Positions 10,205 through 18,633 of a DNA stretch of 64,000 bases are shown piece after piece. The stretch is from Lactuca virosa (taxonomy: Eukaryota; Streptophyta; Magnoliopsida; Asterales; Asteraceae). Every line of letters starts with the position of its first letter. The stretch's first letter is position 1. The notes beneath the pieces were generated by a model. It saw nothing but the letters and a program-made list of their open reading frames with translations, was not told the origin of the DNA and did no database searches. The stretch covers positions 104,685,571-104,749,570 of the forward strand of contig CAKMRJ010005745.1 of the NCBI GenBank assembly GCA_928212115.1, read 5' to 3'. A program made the translations under genes and the position numbers.

Positions 10205-12625
10205 TCAACTGCGATCAGAAACACCCACCATGTCCAAACATAATTTGAACTTGGCTATAGGAAGACTTTTAGTGAACATATCAGCGGGAATATAATCTGT
10301 ATGAATCTTGTCCACAACACAATCACCTTTTTCAATGATATCCCGCATAAAATGATAACGAATATCAATATGCTTTGTTCGGTCATGAAACATTTGATCT
10401 TTACTCAAGAAGATAGCACTCTGGTTGTCACAGAAAACTGTGGTCACCTTTATTCTATCATCGAGTTCTCCAAATAACCCCTTCAACCAGATATCTTCCT
10501 TAACTGCTTCTGTAATCGCCATGTACTCTGCCTCGGTAGAAGACAGGGCAACTGTAGACTGTAACTGGGCTTTCCAACTAATAGCACAACCATTTAGAGT
10601 AAACACATACCCTGTAATTGATCTTCGTTTATCCAAATCTTTGCCATAATCTGAATCAACATATCCGAACACCCCAGTGTTAGATTTACCAAAACGTAAA
10701 CACATAGAAGACGTACTGCGTAAATAACGAAAAATCCACTGTACTGCTTTCCAGTGTTCTTTCCCCGGGTTCGCCATGTATCTACTAACCATGCTAACAT
10801 CATAAGCCAAATCAGGGCGCGTGCAGATCATAGTATACATCAAAGATCCAACAGCACTAGAGTATGGAACATGTGCCATGTAAGTCATATCAGTCTCATT
10901 AGTAGGACTCAAAGCGGATGATAGCTTGAAATGAGCTGCAAAAGGTGTGTTGACAAACTTTGCTTCGTGCATACTGAAGCGTCTTAGGACTTTCTCAATA
11001 TAACTTTTCTGAGAAAGATGCAAGATCCTAGACTTCCTGTCACGAATAATTTCCATACCTAAAATCTTTTTGGCAGCTCCTAAGTCCTTCATTTCAAATT
11101 CAGCTTTCAACTGGTCTTTTAACTTCTGAATCTCCTTCATATCTTTTGCTGCAATCAACATGTCATCCACGTACAAGAGTAAGTAGATCTTTGAACCATT
11201 GTCACCTTTCTTGAAATAAACGCAGCTATCATAGGTGCACCTGCTGAATTTGTGACTGGTCATGAAAGAATCGAACCTCTTGTACCATTGTCTAGGAGAC
11301 TGCTTGAGGCCATAAAGAGATTTGTTCAATTTGCATACGTAGTTCTCCTTTCCAGGAACTGCAAAACCTTCAGGTTGTTGCATAAAAATCTCTTCCTCAA
11401 GCTCACCATTTAGGAAAGCTGTAGTGACATCAAGTTGTTCTAACTCAAAATCGTTAGAAGCAACCAACCCCAACAATACACGAATGGAAGTATGTTTGAC
11501 AACTGGGGAATAAATGTCAGTGTAATCAATACCAGGAATCTGACTGTAGCCTTTAGCTACTAACCGAGCTTTGTATCTTGGTTTATCATTTGGGTTGACA
11601 GGTTCCTTGATCTTGTAGACCCATTTGCATTTAACTGGTCTCTTCCCTTTCGGAATAGGAACTAAATTCCAAGTACTGTTTCGCTGCAAAGATTTCATCT
11701 CATTTTGCATAGCGAGCATCCAATCATTTGAGTTTTCAGATTTGATAGCCTCGTCATAATTTGCAGGCTCCGTTGCAGACTCAATATTATCAGCAACAAT
11801 AAAAGCATAGGCAACCAAATCAGATTCAGCATACCTCTTCGGAGGAATAATCTGTCTTCTCGGTCTATCTCTTGCAATGCTTGGAGTAGTAGCTTGTGGT
11901 TGTGAAGGTGTTGAATCTTCACCAACAACATGCTCATCCGACGAAGAAGAATCTTGATGTTGATTTGTACTCTGATTAGTGGTAGGTGAAGTAGGAAGCT
12001 CCACCTCCATTTGAGCATTCTCTTTATTTGCTTCGGATGATACATCTGATGCATCTGTTCTTTTAGAATTGTCAGCAACTGGTTGAATTATAGCAGACTC
12101 ATCAAAAGTAACATCTCTTGAGATGATAATTTTCTTCAAATCAAAGCTCCATAACTTGTAACCCTTTACACCTTGATTGTACCCAAGAAAAACGCATTTG
12201 ATTGCTCTTGGTTCTAGCTTCCCATTGTCAACTCGTGCATACGGTGGACATCCGAATGGTTTTAAATCTGAATAATTTGCAGGTTTACCGGACCATAATT
12301 CAAACGGAGTTTTCTTCTCGATTGCTCGTGACGGTGATCGGTTGATAACATAGCAAGCAGTCGAAGCAGCCTCCGCCCAAAAAGACTTTGGCGATTTGGA
12401 ATTAGAAAGCATACACCGGACCTTCTCCATAATGGTGCGATTCATCCTTTCAGCTACACCATTTTGTTGAGGTGAATGGACTACTGTGCGATGTCGAGTA
12501 ATACCTTCCTTTTGACAATAGACATTAAACTCTTCTGAGCAAAACTCAAGTCCATTATCCGTACGAAGATACTTTACCACCTTGCTTCGTCTTCTCTTTT
12601 GAATCCAAAGCTGTATAGACTTCAT
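10205..12625 (-). CDS. copia Pol: partial integrase, reverse transcriptase, RNase H
   Basis: 806-residue open frame. Residues 20-75 carry the end of the integrase catalytic core (YLRTDNGLEF, then PQQNGVAERMN with the catalytic Glu). A linker of low conservation follows. Reverse transcriptase comes next, with KCKWVYKIK, YKARLVAKGYSQ, LDVTTAFLNGELEEEIFM, SLYGLKQSPRQWYKRF and the catalytic YVDDMLIA. Copia RNase H follows (GYVDSDYGKDLDKRRSITGY, ALSSTEAEYMA) and the frame ends near TKHIDIRYHFMRD. The frame is uninterrupted, which fits a young copy. The integrase zinc-binding region and first catalytic Asp are missing because of the internal deletion. The frame overlaps the end of gag in another reading frame. 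Confidence 0.9.
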   Translation of the reverse strand: MKSIQLWIQKRRRSKVVKYLRTDNGLEFCSEEFNVYCQKEGITRHRTVVHSPQQNGVAERMNRTIMEKVRCMLSNSKSPKSFWAEAASTACYVINRSPSRAIEKKTPFELWSGKPANYSDLKPFGCPPYARVDNGKLEPRAIKCVFLGYNQGVKGYKLWSFDLKKIIISRDVTFDESAIIQPVADNSKRTDASDVSSEANKENAQMEVELPTSPTTNQSTNQHQDSSSSDEHVVGEDSTPSQPQATTPSIARDRPRRQIIPPKRYAESDLVAYAFIVADNIESATEPANYDEAIKSENSNDWMLAMQNEMKSLQRNSTWNLVPIPKGKRPVKCKWVYKIKEPVNPNDKPRYKARLVAKGYSQIPGIDYTDIYSPVVKHTSIRVLLGLVASNDFELEQLDVTTAFLNGELEEEIFMQQPEGFAVPGKENYVCKLNKSLYGLKQSPRQWYKRFDSFMTSHKFSRCTYDSCVYFKKGDNGSKIYLLLYVDDMLIAAKDMKEIQKLKDQLKAEFEMKDLGAAKKILGMEIIRDRKSRILHLSQKSYIEKVLRRFSMHEAKFVNTPFAAHFKLSSALSPTNETDMTYMAHVPYSSAVGSLMYTMICTRPDLAYDVSMVSRYMANPGKEHWKAVQWIFRYLRSTSSMCLRFGKSNTGVFGYVDSDYGKDLDKRRSITGYVFTLNGCAISWKAQLQSTVALSSTEAEYMAITEAVKEDIWLKGLFGELDDRIKVTTVFCDNQSAIFLSKDQMFHDRTKHIDIRYHFMRDIIEKGDCVVDKIHTDYIPADMFTKSLPIAKFKLCLDMVGVSDRS

Positions 12626-13142
12626 CTAAAACTAGAGTGTCACGGCTATAGATAATAGTATCACGAAAATGGCTATAGGATTCTGGCAACGACGATAGTA
12701 AGAATAGAGCCAAGTCTTCATCTTCATACTGAACATCCATATTCTCTAAGTTATTTACTAACTCTTTAAATGTGGATATATGTTCAGTTAAAGAGCCTCC
12801 TTCAATCATCTTGAGATTGAACAACCGTTGCTTCAAATGCAACTTGTTTGGTAAGCTCTTGGTCATCAACAGTTGTTCCAACTTTAGCCATAAAGAAGCC
12901 GCTGACGTTTCGTTTAGAACATCTTGCAAAACATCGTTTGACAAGTGCAAACGAATTTGGGATAAAGCCTTCAGATCTTTCATCTCCTTTTCTTCTTCGG
13001 TCCATGTATCGGGCATCTTATTGATACCCAAGAGCGCCTTGTGTAAATCCATCTGAATGAGAATGTCTCTCATCTTTACTTGCCACAACGGAAATCGGGT
13101 GTTACGATCCAGTAGTGGAATATCGTATTTTACCGAAGACAT
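12555..13142 (-). CDS. copia Gag, C-terminally truncated
   Basis: 195 residues starting MSSVKYDIPLLDRNTRFPLW, the usual N-terminus of copia Gag, followed by a UBN2/DUF4219-type region (LHLSNDVLQDVLNETSAASL near residue 70, LLSSLPESYSHFRDTI near 148). The start codon lies about 50 bases from the primer binding site. At about residue 183 the frame runs through the deletion junction into integrase DNA read in a different phase and stops at 12555. The CCHC zinc knuckle that normally binds element RNA is absent. Confidence 0.85.
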   Translation of the reverse strand: MSSVKYDIPLLDRNTRFPLWQVKMRDILIQMDLHKALLGINKMPDTWTEEEKEMKDLKALSQIRLHLSNDVLQDVLNETSAASLWLKLEQLLMTKSLPNKLHLKQRLFNLKMIEGGSLTEHISTFKELVNNLENMDVQYEDEDLALFLLSSLPESYSHFRDTIIYSRDTLVLDEVYTALDSKEKTKQGGKVSSYG

Positions 13143-13193
13143 GATTAATTACTTGATAAAATGATCCCAACGAGCTAATATCACAACCCGGAT

Positions 13194-13205
13194 GCTCTGA
13201 TACCA
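13194..13205 (-). other. Primer binding site of the inner copia element
   Basis: gctctgatacca on the plus strand reads TGGTATCAGAGC on the minus strand, two bases from the right LTR. It sets the element's direction as minus. Confidence 0.88.
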
Positions 13206-13207
13206 AT

Positions 13208-13839
13208 TGTTATAAAATACGACGGATGCAAATTGACTTAAATAATATTAGCTCAATGCGGAATGGGATCAAAAATTATCAAAGCATAATAATCACAACG
13301 TAATACGAATAAAATAAATAGAATAGAGAAACAGGAATTTACGTGGAAACCCAAATCGGGAAAAAACCACGGGCGGAGGAAGCCGAGAAACAATTCACTA
13401 TAATTTGCAGTGTTTACAGGGATTATGAAAGAGATTAAAAAATAGAGTGGGAGAGCTAAAATACACGGTGGTGTATCAGTATATATATGTAATGCTTTTT
13501 TATATATACTTGGATGATTTTTTTGGTTGTGTTCTTTTCTCTGGTTCATGGCTTAGGCTATTTATAGCCAAAAGCAATATAATATGAATTGTAGAAAAAA
13601 TGTGCCGTCCGAATTCCAATTGTAGGCGCCTACCAAAAATTCACCGTCCAAATCAAATTCACATATATATACTACTATTCATAGTCAAGCTATGAATAGT
13701 GAAAGATAGACGTCCAATTTCATTTCAATTAACATATATATTACTATTCATAGTCAAACTATGAATAGTAAATGATAAGTTACTGAAATAACCCCTAAAC
13801 TATTTGCCACTTGCTAATTTTGGAGGCAACTTTTCCACA
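13208..13839 (-). repeat. 5' LTR of the inner copia element
   Basis: 632 bases, nearly identical to 9410-10041. As the promoter-bearing LTR, it starts at 13839 and reads toward 13208. The 98-residue frame present in both LTRs is not known to be coding. Confidence 0.9.
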
Positions 13840-13844
13840 ACAAT

Positions 13845-16195
13845 CGTGGCCGAGCTAAAAGTGCTTGCCCATTCAGTTGGGCCTCTACTGAAAATACAGT
13901 TTTTGGCACCTCAATCGACGTGGCATCGGCCGCCTGCCATCACAAATGCCCACATCACGATCCATCCACCATTTGCCACAGACCTACAACAAACTTTGCA
14001 GATGTATCTACAACCTCTTCGTCTGCCACTTGGTTTCCTGATACCGGGGCCAACAACCACGTCACACCGGACCTAGCCAGCATGGATGACTCTCATACTT
14101 ATAAAGGCAGTGACAACCTTCACGTAGGAAATGGTAAGGGACTTCCTATTTAGATATTGGTTCTTCTCGAATTCACTCACCCACCAAAACTTTTCATCTT
14201 TCCAATATTCTTCATGTACCAGACATTACCAAGCATCTTCTTTCTGTCCAAACATTTTGTCTAGATGATAACGTTTTCTTTTAAGTTCACTCAACTTTTT
14301 TGTTATCAAGGACGAGGATACACACACCACACTTCTCATGGGCCTAGTGAGCATGGTCTCTATGCGCTACGTCTTCCAGAACTCAATTTCATTCCTCACA
14401 TAGCTTTCTCTGTGACTCGTGCATCTCCCACAACATGGCATAGGCGGCTCAGACATCCTCATCAACGTCTTTTTCAGTTTATTTTTTCTAGTTTGTCTTT
14501 TCCTTTTACAAATAAAACGTGCCAAAATTTTGTTCATCATGTCAACTAGGCAATTCTTCAAAACTTACTTTTCATGTTTCTTCATTTCGTAGCAATAATA
14601 TATTAGATTTGGTTTATTGTGATGTTTGGGGTCCTGCTCCCGTGCTTTCTTCTGATGATCATCGTTACTTTTTACTATGTTTTGACCATGATACTAGATA
14701 TATGTGGATTTTTCCTTTGTCTCAAAAATCGGATGTCTATGATGTCTTTACAACTTATATCACAACAGATGAAATACAATTCTCCATAAAATTATAGAGA
14801 GTCCAAACAGATTGGGTGGTGAATTTCGCAATGTATCCTCATTCCTTACCAAACTAGGTATCCTTCACCATAGATCATGTCCCCACACTGGTGCCCAAAA
14901 CGGATTTGTTAAACGACGACATCGACACGTCGTTGAAGCTTGGCTTGAGCTAATGGTGCAATCTGCCACACTTCAATGGTTTTGGCATTTTGCTTTTGAC
15001 ACCGATATTTAACTTATCAATCACATGCCCTCTTACACATCCAACAACCAATCTCCATTTCAGCATATTTACAAACATGCACTTGCTTACTCTTTTCTTT
15101 GTGTTTTTGGTTGTCTATGCTTCACTTACCTCCGGTCCTATAACTCTCACAAAATGGATTTTCGCTCCACTGCTTGCCACTTTCTTGGATATAGCCCATC
15201 ACATCATGACTATCTATGTCTTGATCTATCCACCGATCGTCTATGCATCACTCGTCATGTCCGCTTTGATGAACAAACATTCCCTCTTGTCCTTCCAATC
15301 TTCGCCTTGATGTCTCCCTCACCAACTCCTACCCCACGCTCTTGTCCTTCCAATCTTCGCCAAAACCCCAAGCCAAAGTTTTCTTTCCACCCATCTGCTC
15401 ACCACACCACCACCTCTATTACTAAATCTACATCCTTCACCATTGCCAACAAATCTCCGGAATGGCGCAAAGCAATGGAAGACGAGTACTCCGCCTTACT
15501 AAAAATGGCACGTGGTCCTTAGTACCTTCGGTACCTAATATTAACATTATTGACTGTAAGTGGATTTACAGGTTAACGCGTGACAAAGACGGAGCTATCA
15601 CTCGCTACGAAGCTAGACTTGTTGCCAAAGGCTTTCATCAGCAACCGAGCATTGACTTTCACGAAACTTTCATCCCCGTAGTAAAGTCAACAATAATTCG
15701 AGTTGTACTTTCCCTTACCATTACACAAAAATGGCCATTACGACAACTCGACGTCCAAAATGCCTTTTTACATGGCACACTCAAAGAAACGTCTACATGA
15801 AACAACCACTAAGGTTCATTGACCCATAACATTTTGATCCATAACATTTTGATCATGTATGCTTCACAAATCCATCTAGGGTCTAAAGGAGGCCCCGGGC
15901 CTGGTTTCAACGTCTCAATCAGGTCTTACATAATCTTGGCTTTTAGGGCTCCAAAATAGATCCTTCTTTGTTCATTAACTTGCGCATTCGTACCAATCTT
16001 TCATGCTCGCACAAAACACTTGGATGTTGATTTTCACTTCGTTAGAGAAAAAGTTGCAAAGGGTGATCTTCGTGTTCAGTTCATTTTCAACACATGAGCA
16101 AATTGCCGACATCTTTACAAAGCCGCTACTGACTCCAAGATTTATCTTTCTACGATCCAAGTTGTAGGTCGTTCCCCGTCTTTAGCTTGCAAGGG
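13845..16195 (+). pseudogene. copia Pol remnant of the outer element
   Basis: Pieces in several frames and in copia order. Protease comes first (TWFPDTGANNHVTPDL near 14030). The integrase zinc region (TTWHRRLRHPHQRLF near 14430) and core follow (YCDVWGPAPVLSSDD near 14620; GAQNGFVKRRHRHVVEAWLE near 14900, where PQQNGVAERKHRH-type residues are altered). The start of reverse transcriptase is at 15462-15800 (WIYRLTRDKDGAITRYEARL, QLDVQNAFLHGTL). After 15830 the text resembles the 'YGLKQ.PRAWF' region, then jumps to the end of RNase H (TKHLDVDFHFVREKVAKGDL, IADIFTKPL). The YVDD motif and most of RNase H are deleted. Frameshifts and stops are many. Confidence 0.8.
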
Positions 16196-16197
16196 CA

Positions 16198-16252
16198 TAT
16201 TAGACACGATTAGAATTATCATATAGTAGAGGGTACTAAAGTGTAATAGTCA

Positions 16253-16337
<85 letters not shown>

Positions 16338-16389
16338 TGTAATCGTACATCACAATTGATAAACAAAAACGCATATTTGCGGATCTTTA
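16198..16389 (+). repeat. 3' LTR of the outer copia element
   Basis: Starts TATTAGACACGATTAG right after a short purine run (gcaaggg) and ends at 16389 before the target duplication ctact. It contains (TA)n at 16257-16335 instead of the CT/AT tract of the 5' LTR. Confidence 0.85.
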
Positions 16390-16394
16390 CTACT

Positions 16395-16720
16395 CAAAGA
16401 AATAAGATTGCACGTACGACTTCAATATTTTACCTTTCGAACTGAAAGTTGCAGCCAAGGCCACAAGCTCAAGAATGGCATACAATATATTTAAAAATCT
16501 GCAAAACAGAAAAAAGAAGTTATGAGTTGATTTTCTGATTTATTGATAATCAGGAAAAAGAAGTCACAAACAATATCTACGCTAATGATTATTGCAGTTG
16601 ATCCAAATCGATAAATAGGACTAAGACAACCTACTATAATTAAAAAAGTGTTTCTATAAGATAGTACAAACAGAGGGCACTACGAACACGTTATGACTTA
16701 ACTTTTGAACTGTGTTTATA
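16395..16720. repeat. Start of a segmental duplication (copy 1)
   Basis: Nearly identical to 39795-40125. It marks the left edge of a duplicated block that continues, apart from inserted elements, through the RLP gene to about 27620. It contains the exon-like piece at 16434-16498. Confidence 0.8.
16434..16498 (-). other. Exon-like relic with splice sites, unidentified
   Basis: On the minus strand a 65-base piece is bounded by 'ttttgcag' and 'gtaaaa', which look like a 3' and a 5' splice site. One frame reads ILYAILELVALAATFSSK. Its duplicate at 39843-39907 keeps both splice sites and the frame; the one exon difference I see near the donor would be silent. Family unknown. It may be an exon of a gene dismembered before or during cluster growth. 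Confidence 0.3.
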
Positions 16721-16729
16721 AAAATCTAA

Positions 16730-16971
16730 GAAAAAACATCATAAATGGTCCCTGTGGTTTCCCAAAATCTGAAGTTTAATCCCCATGATTTAAAAACGTC
16801 ATAAATGATCCTTGTGGTTTCAAAACTTTTGACGATTGGTCCTTATTGCTAACTCTGTTAAGTTTTGTCCGTTAACTAAAGGGCGTTTTCGTCATTTCAC
16901 TACCACAGGGACCATTTATGATGTTTTTGGTTATTTAAAAAAACTAAATATAATTATTTAATATATAAATG

Positions 16972-17046
<75 letters not shown>

Positions 17047-17835
17047 CTCGATTCCTTCCCCAAACCATGTTGCTGTCATTTCCGATAAACCATTTCTTTC
17101 CGTCACTGGCAAATTGAAATTTCAGTGGTCATCAGATGAACACCTTACTCTTTAATCACCACTGCCCCTGATTTCTCCTCCCACGAACCAAGAAAGTTCC
17201 AAATAATGATCATGGAAACGAAGATATGTGAAAGTTTTCATAACCTAAAGTTTATTGATTACAATCAACCCAGAACCAGATACGAGAATTAAAGAGAAGA
17301 AAATGAGCAAAAAATTTACTTTCTTTAATGCCTGCTTGTACCAGTCTTGCTTGCAATCGAACACGTAATGGGAACGAGACTCAACCTCTTCACCAACGAA
17401 GATGGATGCGAAGTAACATGGGAAATCCGTCAGAGATGTAGAATCAATTTGAGTTCTGATTTAAGGGTTCTAGATTCGATTTTAGTTCTGATTTTAGGGT
17501 TCTAGAATCGACTTCAACCTCATAACACACATAGATGTAGCGTTAGATATGGAGGTCTTCATACTCAAAAACCCTTTTGTACATGTTCGTTTATGGTCGT
17601 CGGAAATCCAATCGAAACCCTAGCAGCTTCTCGCACCAGAGATGGGGGTTTAAAGGGTACGGTGCAAATGGTTTTTGGAGTATTTTCTGCTGGTATATAA
17701 AGACGATTTTGAAGATGCAACAATATATGGTTATGTTCTTTATTTTTTGGGACAAACAAACAACGGCAGGTGGGGGATTTCGTAGGAAAAGATGAAATGG
17801 TCGACATTCCTGGTCACACACACACACACACAAAA

Positions 17836-17895
<60 letters not shown>

Positions 17896-18138
17896 TTTAT
17901 ATATTAAATAATTATATTTAGTTTTTTTCTAAAATAACCAAAAACATCATAAATAGTCCCTGTGGTAGTGAAATGACGAAAATGCCCTTCAGTTAGCGGA
18001 CAAAACTTAACGGAGTTAGCAATAAGGACCAATCGTCAAAAGTTTTGAAACCACATGGACCATCTATGACGTTTTTAAACCACGGGGATTAAACTTCAGA
18101 TTTTGGGAAACCACAGGGACCATTTATGATGTTTTTTC
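16730..18138. mobile_element. Mutator-like element carrying a gene fragment (Pack-MULE-like)
   Basis: Inverted arms of about 300 bases start GAAAAAACATCATAAATGGT at 16730 and read back from 18138. The flanks aaaatctaa (16721-16729) and taaatctaa (18139-18147) form a 9-bp target duplication with one mismatch. The paralogous block (near 40130) has the empty site, confirming insertion after duplication. Each arm ends inward in a microsatellite: (CT)n at 16976-17042, and (CA)n then (GA)n at 17818-17890. The core (17043-17817) is less AT-rich and holds an exon-like stretch on the minus strand, so it looks like captured host DNA. No transposase is visible. Confidence 0.82.
17320..17450 (-). other. 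Captured exon-like fragment inside the Mutator-like element
   Basis: On the minus strand an open stretch includes SLTDFPCYFASIFVGEEVES followed by RSHYVFDCKQDWYKQALKK. It ends at a good 5' splice site (aaa|gtaaat) at 17320. I do not recognise the parent gene. Its position between the inverted arms is what transduplicated exons in Pack-MULEs look like. Confidence 0.4.
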
Positions 18139-18147
18139 TAAATCTAA

Positions 18148-18633
18148 TTTAGAGTCAGGCTATTGTAGATTGCAGTTTGCGTCAAAAAGAAATCTCAGTT
18201 GAAACCCCCAAATTTAGAGCTCATAGATTGCATCTTATCCTTAGACTCCATAATGTGTCAAAGGAACTTCTCCAATTTTGTTGTAAATAACCTAAAAAGA
18301 TGCCTGATAGTAACAACTATATAAGGACCGATCATCTTTCAAGTGCTAATTTTGCAAATAATCCACATTGAGAATTGGTTAAAAGATCAAATAAATTAAG
18401 AAAATAATAACCACATACGGAAATAATGAACTTTTCAAAATGTCTCATTCCACACAAAGGGAAATTGCCACCCATGCTGTTTGTGGCATTTTTATCGATA
18501 ATGGGGACTTAAAACCCTGCCAATTACGAGTGACACATGGTCATACATTGCTATACCTTTAGTCCTAACCAGGAACACTAATAGGTTTATAAAGTAACAT
18601 ACAAAACAGGAAAGAAGAGTTAAATATAGACAA
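18148..18633. other. 3' flank of the 999-aa RLP gene
   Basis: Downstream region of the minus-strand gene, duplicated at 40140-40238 and, inverted, at 41293-41653. The stretch 18480-18633 ('ggtatagcaatg', 'catggtc', 'taattggcaggg' on the coding strand) is also similar to the 3' flanks of the plus-strand RLPs (47340-47420, 56210-56290). It probably contains the 3' UTR. No other gene is seen. Confidence 0.6.

Larger units (their letters stand above)
9410..13839 (-). mobile_element. Young Ty1/copia retrotransposon, internally deleted (inner element)
   Basis: The two LTRs are 632 bases each (9410-10041 and 13208-13839), of the form TGTTGTAAAA...TTTTCCACA on the plus strand. A perfect 5-bp duplication acaat flanks them (9405-9409 and 13840-13844). 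The primer binding site is next to the right LTR, so the element is transcribed on the minus strand. By eye the LTRs differ at about seven positions (about 1.1%), indicating a recent insertion. Gag and most of Pol are open, but the zinc knuckle, protease and first part of integrase are deleted. It therefore should not be autonomous, although it might be copied in trans. Confidence 0.93.

Noticed and set aside
11695..12078. 127-codon frame inside the copia pol
   Set aside because: An alternate frame over the unconserved linker of Pol.
17591..17896. Leu/Ser-repeat frame
   Set aside because: Translation of the (GA)n microsatellite and the Mutator-like arm.
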